From Clitoria ternatea (taxonomy: Eukaryota > Streptophyta > Magnoliopsida > Fabales > Fabaceae), in assembly GCA_037962975.1 (NCBI GenBank), contig CM075674.1:36656501-36720500 (forward strand): a stretch of DNA of 64,000 nucleotides, read 5' to 3'. Positions 58,501 to 64,000 of the stretch are shown here, one piece after another (positions within the stretch are counted from its first letter, which is position 1; each line of letters opens with the position of its first letter). Under the pieces are notes generated by a model. It did not search any database, was not told the DNA's origin, and saw only the letters and a program-made list of their open reading frames with translations. The position numbers and the translations under genes were made by a program.

Positions 58501-60248
58501 GGTGAGGTGGTGAATAGGGATGGAAATGGGTTAGGCTACATAGATCAGGCTTGTCGGACTAGAAGGTCAGGCTTAGGCTTTTAAAAAGACCTTTTTAACT
58601 AACAAGTCAGGCCATAGGCTTTCTGAAAAGCCTTTGAAGCTCAACAGGCTGGCCTATTTAATTAGATTAATTATTAATTAGTTATATATATATATATATA
58701 ATATATTTATAATAAAATAATATATATATTATATATTTATATTTATATAATATAAATTAATATTACAATTTGGTTATATTTACAAGCAATGCGGAACTAG
58801 GTATTCATAGTACAATTTGAATGAAATTGGGTACAAGATTATGATTATGGGTCATAGGTCTCTCTAGGAAAAGAATTAAGGAGTTTCAGGCTTAAGTGAC
58901 AGACAAGTATACAAACAATGAGGTTTTCAGCGTTTCCGACGATAATCATCAGAAAGAAAAAACGGGTTCAGACTAATTTATTGATTAAAAAATTTAATCA
59001 ATATAATGAGTCTCATAAAATATTTGGGTCTATGAGTGACTTAGGATTCCAAAAGTTTGCCCTAAAAATAAGGGATGTTACTTCCGTTCTAAGCCCCACA
59101 ATGCCAAAACCAGCCAACACATTTTCATCGTGTTGTTTTTCTCTGGCATCGTAACGAACCTAGGTTTGTATTACTTATGTCACATTGATGACGCCACCAA
59201 ATGAACCACGAGGGAGAAGGGAAATAAGGGAGAGAAGAAGAAGAGGGTGAATAAGGCTCAAGCAACAATTTTCTTTAAAATTTAAATAAATAAATGTATC
59301 AATCATGAGTCAATACTTAACTAACGGAAAATTAACAAAAGAGCTTAATCTTAACAATTTCAAGGGTTCAATCCTAAAAAGAAATTATTAGGAACTTGAT
59401 CATAGATTTGAACTTCTAAAGAGATAATTTTATATTTAAGCAAAAAAAAACATTACATGTGTCAATGTTGAGTTAGTCATCTCAGCAATTAAGTATCAAA
59501 AAGTTAATGATAGAGTTTAATCTTAACAAAAAAATTTAAATAGCTAAATCCTAAAAGAAATTTTCTTAAAAGATATTAATCATGATTTTAAAGTTTTTAG
59601 GGATTAATTTTATATTTAAACTCAAAATATTACATTTTTTTTGGCAAACAATATTTTTGACATATATATACACATTTTTTTGGATAAATGTATTCTTTAA
59701 TTACTACTATAGTAATTTAATTATACAAAATGATTATAATAACCAACAATGAAAATAATCTTTGTTTTACTGCTAGTCTAAACACACATTGACGTTTATC
59801 AAGATCAATAGTAATAATATGTGCTTTGCTCCCTTCAATTTGTACGCAATCTCTTTAATTTTGTATTTTGTAATCTGGTGGGTACTTTTTTCTCCCTCAG
59901 AATTGTGATTTGTATTAGGATCGTCTATCAGAATTATGATTTATAGCATATATAATAATAATTGTAAAAATAATTGGAGTACAAGTAGAAGTAGATGTTG
60001 AAGGAAATTGTACCCGCTATAGAATTAGTTAGTAGAAGACGTAAAATTGGAATGAAAGGGTGGAGCTGCAAGAGATAAAAAGAAAGATTCAGTGTGTACG
60101 ATAAGTTGGACTCCTATTGCTCCATGCCTCTGCAAATTAACTGTTGAGAATATCCTGTCTAATACCAATTTGATTTGCTACCCACACAATGCACAATTTC
60201 CAACGGTATTAATTTTCTGAAGAATAATGTATGTCACACACAAACCCT
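58501..60248. other. AT-rich non-coding DNA
   Basis: At 58,515-58,660 there are repeated TCAGGCTTAGGCTTTT / CAGGCCATAGGCTTTC phrases of the kind found in hAT-type MITE remnants. No ends were located. The rest is featureless. Confidence 0.45.
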
Positions 60249-60251
60249 AAT

Positions 60252-60438
60252 GAGCGTGTTTGGTAACACGCGTGAATGGAGATTTTCTCCGTTAGGTTTC
60301 GTTGGTCTGGGGAAGTTTTTTGATCCTACCGGTTAACGGACTTTTAATTATCTTGAACGGCATGAAGAATTAATATCAACCCTTAATATTTTCACTTCAA
60401 CTCAACTCCGTTTTCCCAACTGTAAACCAAACACCCTC
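60252..60438. mobile_element. MITE, 187 bp
   Basis: The left end GAGCGTGTTTGGTAACA and the inverse right end GAGGGTGTTTGGTTTACA are imperfect inverted repeats. AAT lies on both sides (60,249-60,251 and 60,439-60,441). It abuts the mini LTR element. Confidence 0.6.
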
Positions 60439-60446
60439 AATGTATC

Positions 60447-60654
60447 TTAGGAGGAAGAAACTCAAATTATGTAAAAACTATAGATGTAAATTGAATATGT
60501 AACTTCGTATTAAAAAAACATGATTACAATGGTTAATTATATGGATATTTATGGACTCTAATGAAAAATTAACCACAATAACTTAACTCATAATAATAAA
60601 GAGTATAACAAACTTATAACCATAACAACTAACAACTAATTAACAATTCTAACA
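60447..60654 (-). mobile_element. 3' LTR of the compact element
   Basis: On the minus strand starts TGTTAGAATTGTTAATTAG at 60,654. Collinear with 62,737-62,937 at roughly 70-75 percent by eye. Confidence 0.65.
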
Positions 60655-60664
60655 TGTCCCTTAA
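60655..60664 (-). other. polypurine tract of the compact element
   Basis: Minus strand TTAAGGGACA directly before the LTR start. Confidence 0.55.
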
Positions 60665-60970
60665 GCTAATAATTAAATTATTAGCTTGAAACATTAAAGA
60701 ATTACAAACTAACAATAAAAAAAGGAAAGGAACTTGACTATGATGGTTTCTTGTATCTTTTCTTTATCATTTTGTAGAGACATTATATTTTTTAACTTCC
60801 GCACTTTTAATCTCATATCCTTCCCATTAGGCTCAACATATTGAAATTAAAGTGTACAAAGATCTGAAAAGTATGTTCTATAGTTCATCAACTCCACGTT
60901 TTGATCTACCAACTACTTTTTAACAACTTTATACCTCAAGTCCTATGACAATCACCTACCAATTACAACA
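60665..60970. other. non-coding interior of the compact element
   Basis: No kinase motif could be followed beyond about 60,975. HRD and DFG motifs are not present here. Confidence 0.5.
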
Positions 60971-60974
60971 TGTC

Positions 60975-61470
60975 TTTCAGGTACCTTTTGGAGAAAATCC
61001 AACAATCCAAAGATTCATTTGAGATAAACTCATAAACAAGGTGCCTAGATGTTGAAGAAGCAATGCAATAACCTAATAACCTTACAAGATTCACATGATG
61101 CACACTTGCTATTGCTGTAATCTAAACTTCTTCTCCCCTCTTTCCTATGTATCTATTTGTTTCAACAACTAAAATACCATCATTAAGAATGCCTTTAAGC
61201 ACTAACAGAAGCACTTTTTTCCAATTAGTGATTGTAACCTGACAATGACTTCCTAAAGCTCCTTGTATTTGAACTTAATGGGAACCCCTATAACTTTCCT
61301 TAAGAAACAATACTCTATTTGAAGCTCTTTGCTTTCTGATTTCAAGTGTGGCTCTAATATCCTCTTTTTACGATTGTAACTTATGCTTACAAATACATAA
61401 GCAAAGATGGCAAGAATCAAAATAACACCAACACTTCAAATGAGGGCGAAAGCCTTCGAGAGTTTCAACA
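60975..61470 (-). pseudogene. receptor-like kinase fragment: membrane segment, juxtamembrane, kinase N-lobe
   Basis: Minus strand: a hydrophobic segment GVILILAIFAYVFVSIS (about 61,385-61,435), basic stop-transfer YNRKKR, juxtamembrane FLRKVIGVPIKFKYKEL, then the kinase N-lobe: LIGKK glycine-loop relic, VKQID-like lysine region after a frameshift (LLKQID, about 61,190), then ITAIASVHHVNLVRLLGYC and LVYEFISNESLDCWIF. It resembles plant kinases of the At5g20050 type, an intronless family, so absence of introns says nothing about reverse transcription. Several stops and at least one frameshift; catalytic loop and C-lobe are missing. Confidence 0.72.
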
Positions 61471-61769
61471 TGGCATGATCTTTGGTGGATATACGAAAAG
61501 AGACATTGCGGATTTGATTTGATGAGAAAGGAAAAAAAGGGTTTGTACAATACTATAACATGAGCAAATCATTAAGTTGACACTCAAACACTTGGAAGGA
61601 AATTGAGGGGCGTTCAAAGTTGTAACACCTATTTGATCAAGTACAAACCCAACGAAAACCACATAACCACATTTGAGTAGCGAAGCTTAAATTCTTATAG
61701 CTTGTGGTTCCAATAGTCGTTGTAGAGCCTATGGATGATGTAATCGAAATGATCCTGATCTGTGAGTGA
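61471..61769 (-). other. interior sequence upstream of the kinase fragment
   Basis: May include degraded 5' coding sequence of the captured gene, but no motif is readable. The 65-codon minus frame at 61,465-61,662 has no recognised domain. Confidence 0.35.
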
Positions 61770-62156
61770 CTCTAGTGAAAAAAGGGTCTATGAACACATG
61801 ATATGAACTCGGTTGTCTAGAAAACTTGGTTCTGGCTTTAACTGAGTTCATAGGTGTTCTATAAACTCGGTTCAAACTAGAATCGAGTCCGTAGACTAAC
61901 AAAGAATAATTTTGAACTCAGTTGTGCCCAGAACAGAGTTCATAGGGTGCATCTATAAATACGGTTCAAAATCGTGTTTATAGTTTGTATCTATTAACAC
62001 GGTTCTCCTGAAACCGAGTTTACAGATGCACCTTACAAACTCGGTTAACCAACTTTGTACATTTAGACTTACAAACACGACCGAAATGAACTTATTTTGG
62101 CAACCGAGTTCATAGCTAAATTTTAACCCAGTTCATAGACCTTTTCTACACTAGTG
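61770..62156. mobile_element. non-autonomous CACTA MITE, 387 bp
   Basis: The right end read inward is CACTAGTGTAGAAAAGGTCT. The left end is CTCTAGTGAAAAAAGGGTCT. TGA lies on both sides (61,767-61,769 and 62,157-62,159). The interior is a series of AACTCGGTT / AACCGAGTT subterminal-type repeats, meeting in the middle. It has no coding capacity. Confidence 0.85.
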
Positions 62157-62159
62157 TGA

Positions 62160-62724
62160 CAACTTGGAAAAAGATGGTTAATGAACTGAAAGAAGGAGAA
62201 AAGGGTGGAAGAGATTCTAATGTGAAAAGACCAAGGACAAATCAGTTCTAAATATCCCTTTTCCACTGAATCACCTGAGCCTTCGTTCTTGGTGGTGAAA
62301 GCATCGAAGTTGGAATCGAAGAGATGTGTAGCAATTGGGGTCAAAGAGAGTGGAGTTCAACGTCGTGATGTCATTCTTGATCAACACTGTGAGTTCTTAG
62401 ATCTCCACCATCAAATTGTTGAGCGTCGACGACTTTTTCCCTATTTGATCTAGTCAAGCGATCTTCTACAAGGTTTCATGGATCCCCAAACCGATTCACG
62501 ATCTTTATTCTAACACACTTCTGTGAAATTGTTCATCCTAATATGGAGATAACTGAACTTCTTTTCCTTCTTCATAAATCTTTGTAGGTGAAAGATAATG
62601 ATGTGACTAAGAATAAAAGATAAAGAATCATAAAAAGTGATTTGTAGCAATGGACGGTTAAGAAATTATTTTATAATGAGGATAACAAAGGTGATTCTTG
62701 GGTCATTAATCTCCTCATAGGTTA
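62160..62724 (-). other. leader region of the compact LTR element
   Basis: Between primer site and MITE. A 73-codon minus frame (62,123-62,344) contains LFDSNFDAFTTKNEGSGDS but no domain that I recognise; it could be the start of the captured gene or of a degenerate gag. Confidence 0.35.
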
Positions 62725-62736
62725 GCTTTGATACCA
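62725..62736 (-). other. primer-binding site of the compact element
   Basis: Minus strand TGGTATCAAAGC, one base from the tRNA-Met primer consensus, immediately downstream of the 5' LTR. Confidence 0.7.
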
Positions 62737-62937
62737 TAAGAAAATTTTGATATGGAAAAAGATGAAGAGACTGAAAATTTATAGAAAGCATGAAGTCAAT
62801 GAATAAATTCATATTGAAAAGATGATTACTATGGTCAACTACGTGGAAATTTATAGATCCCAATTAGAAACTAACCATAACAACTTAATTAAATAATAAC
62901 AACTAATATAACAAACAACTAATTAACAACTCCGACA
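62737..62937 (-). mobile_element. 5' LTR of the compact element
   Basis: Starts TGTCGGAGTTGTTAATTAG at 62,937 (minus strand). Pairs with 60,447-60,654. Confidence 0.65.
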
Positions 62938-62942
62938 GTATT

Positions 62943-64000
62943 AGAAACTAATATCTTGTGCATTGCTGGTGAGTGATCTATTAGTATCTTTATAAATGCT
63001 AGTTGAGTCCTGAGATTTACCATAAAAATTATTTAGTTTTTATCCCTTTCCGTTGGATTGTTAGGATTTATCTATGTTTGCAAGCTAAAAAATTGATAAG
63101 TTAGTTGATTAAATAAAAATATATTTAATAAATTCTATTAAATATAAAATAACATAAAAATATTTTTTTAGAAATACATAAGAGTGTTTTTTTAAAATTA
63201 AATAGAGATAAAAGTATAAAAAATAAAATGAATTTAAAATTTATAAACTCAAACTCTATTAATTTAAGTAGTATTTTAGAAAATACTACAAGTTATTAGA
63301 ATAATTTTTTTTACTAGATATTATTTATTTAATAAATTTTTAAGTTAGTAAAATAAACTTAAACTAGTTTTAATCACCAGCATAATAATAATAATGACAT
63401 GTAACTATGTTTCGTTAATCATAGATGTAATTGACTTTATTGATTTGTTTTGTTTATTAAGAAACAACTTAAGAAAAGAAGTGAATGATTGTAAAAAAAA
63501 AAAAGAATACAAGGGAACGCGTATCTAAATTTGATACAGTTGACAAATTATATAATACCTAAATGTGTTAATTAATTAGAATTTTATGCCATGTATATGA
63601 AAAGGTTATCATTTTGTGATCTCTCTACTTTGAAAGAGATTAATCTCTAATCATGTGTTGCAGATTAATAAATTCTTAGTATACAAAAATAAGTTGTAAT
63701 TATAAAAACTAGGGATTTTTACTATGTGAATTTTGAAGTAAAAAATGAGTTGAATAATATAAAAAAGTATGTGGTTTGATTGAAATAAAATATAATAATC
63801 AAATTAAACTATTGTAGTTTAAATTGGTTCGATTTGACAGTTTCATTTTAAATATCAAACATCTAGACATAAATATAGTAAGTACAAATTATATAGTCAA
63901 AAAGAAATAAAAGAAAAATATAGTTTATTCTTTTCCTATTTTTTATAAATAATTTAGTATAGTAAGATTACTCTATTTTATAATTTAGATGTTATATTTA
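62943..64000. other. AT-rich intergenic DNA
   Basis: No open frame, repeat end or motif that I can support. Confidence 0.6.

Larger units (their letters stand above)
60447..62937 (-). mobile_element. compact LTR element carrying a receptor-kinase fragment
   Basis: LTRs of about 200 bp at 60,447-60,654 and 62,737-62,937, a primer-binding site next to the right LTR and a polypurine tract next to the left LTR give a complete minus-strand LTR-element skeleton of 2.5 kb. Flanks are GTATC (60,442) and GTATT (62,938), one mismatch. The interior has no gag or pol. It contains a receptor-like kinase fragment in the sense orientation and a nested CACTA MITE. This is the layout of TRIM/LARD-like or gene-transducing elements. 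Confidence 0.68.

Noticed and set aside
60507..60511. GTATT as left target duplication of the compact LTR element
   Set aside because: Homology between the two LTRs extends further left, so this GTATT is internal; GTATC at 60,442 is the better candidate.

Overview
This is plant nuclear DNA, from a dicot and perhaps a legume. The species call is weak. Plant origin is shown by CCCTAAA telomere-type repeats, plant CACTA, Ty3/gypsy, Ty1/copia, LINE, SINE and Helitron signatures, canonical GT-AG introns, and an AT-rich background. I find no complete ordinary host gene, rRNA, tRNA gene or CRISPR. The window is a transposon graveyard with nested insertions, several of which can be bounded to the base by terminal repeats and target-site duplications (TSDs).

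Layout. 0.5-3.3 kb: a minus-strand Helitron remnant (3' hairpin terminus and helicase C-terminus) interrupted by an inverted pair of CTCGG-rich tandem repeats. 3.3-4.8 kb: an LTR fragment of the same CTCGG-rich kind. 5.2-5.9 kb: remains of a B3-like gene cut by a retrotransposon. 5.9-12.6 kb: a decayed plus-strand Ty3/gypsy element with a 3.4-kb LTR, tRNA-Met primer site and a reverse transcriptase relic. 12,721-22,163: CACTA element 1, TSD ATT, with a transposase gene (three nonsense codons) and a second gene that ends in a Ulp1-type cysteine protease domain (three nonsense codons). 22.3-30.2 kb: AT-rich intergenic DNA with a copia remnant, a Harbinger-like MITE and a probable SINE. 30,228-53,907: a minus-strand Tat-type Ty3/gypsy element inserted into a TA microsatellite, TSD TATAT, carrying gag-pol and an extra antisense gene. 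Inside that antisense gene sits CACTA element 2 (31,996-46,650, TSD ATC), whose two genes are almost intact and which also carries a LINE fragment, host-gene-like exons, telomere repeats and tandem repeats. 54.1-58.5 kb: a MITE and a probable decayed long LTR rich in microsatellites. 60,252-62,937: a MITE next to a compact 2.5-kb LTR element whose interior holds a receptor-like-kinase fragment in sense orientation, itself hit by a small non-autonomous CACTA MITE (TSD TGA).

How parts relate. In each CACTA element both genes lie on the minus strand, between subterminal repeat blocks that are presumably the transposase binding regions. Upstream of both transposase genes lies a long foldback sharing a conserved core, although the two elements have unrelated subterminal repeats. 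The gypsy element has two converging transcription units (gag-pol on minus, antisense gene on plus) separated by a 45-bp tandem array.

Most notable: the kinase-carrying mini LTR element, the conserved foldback upstream of the CACTA transposases, and CACTA 2 with its captured cargo. All homology statements rest on motif recognition by eye; no database search was possible.
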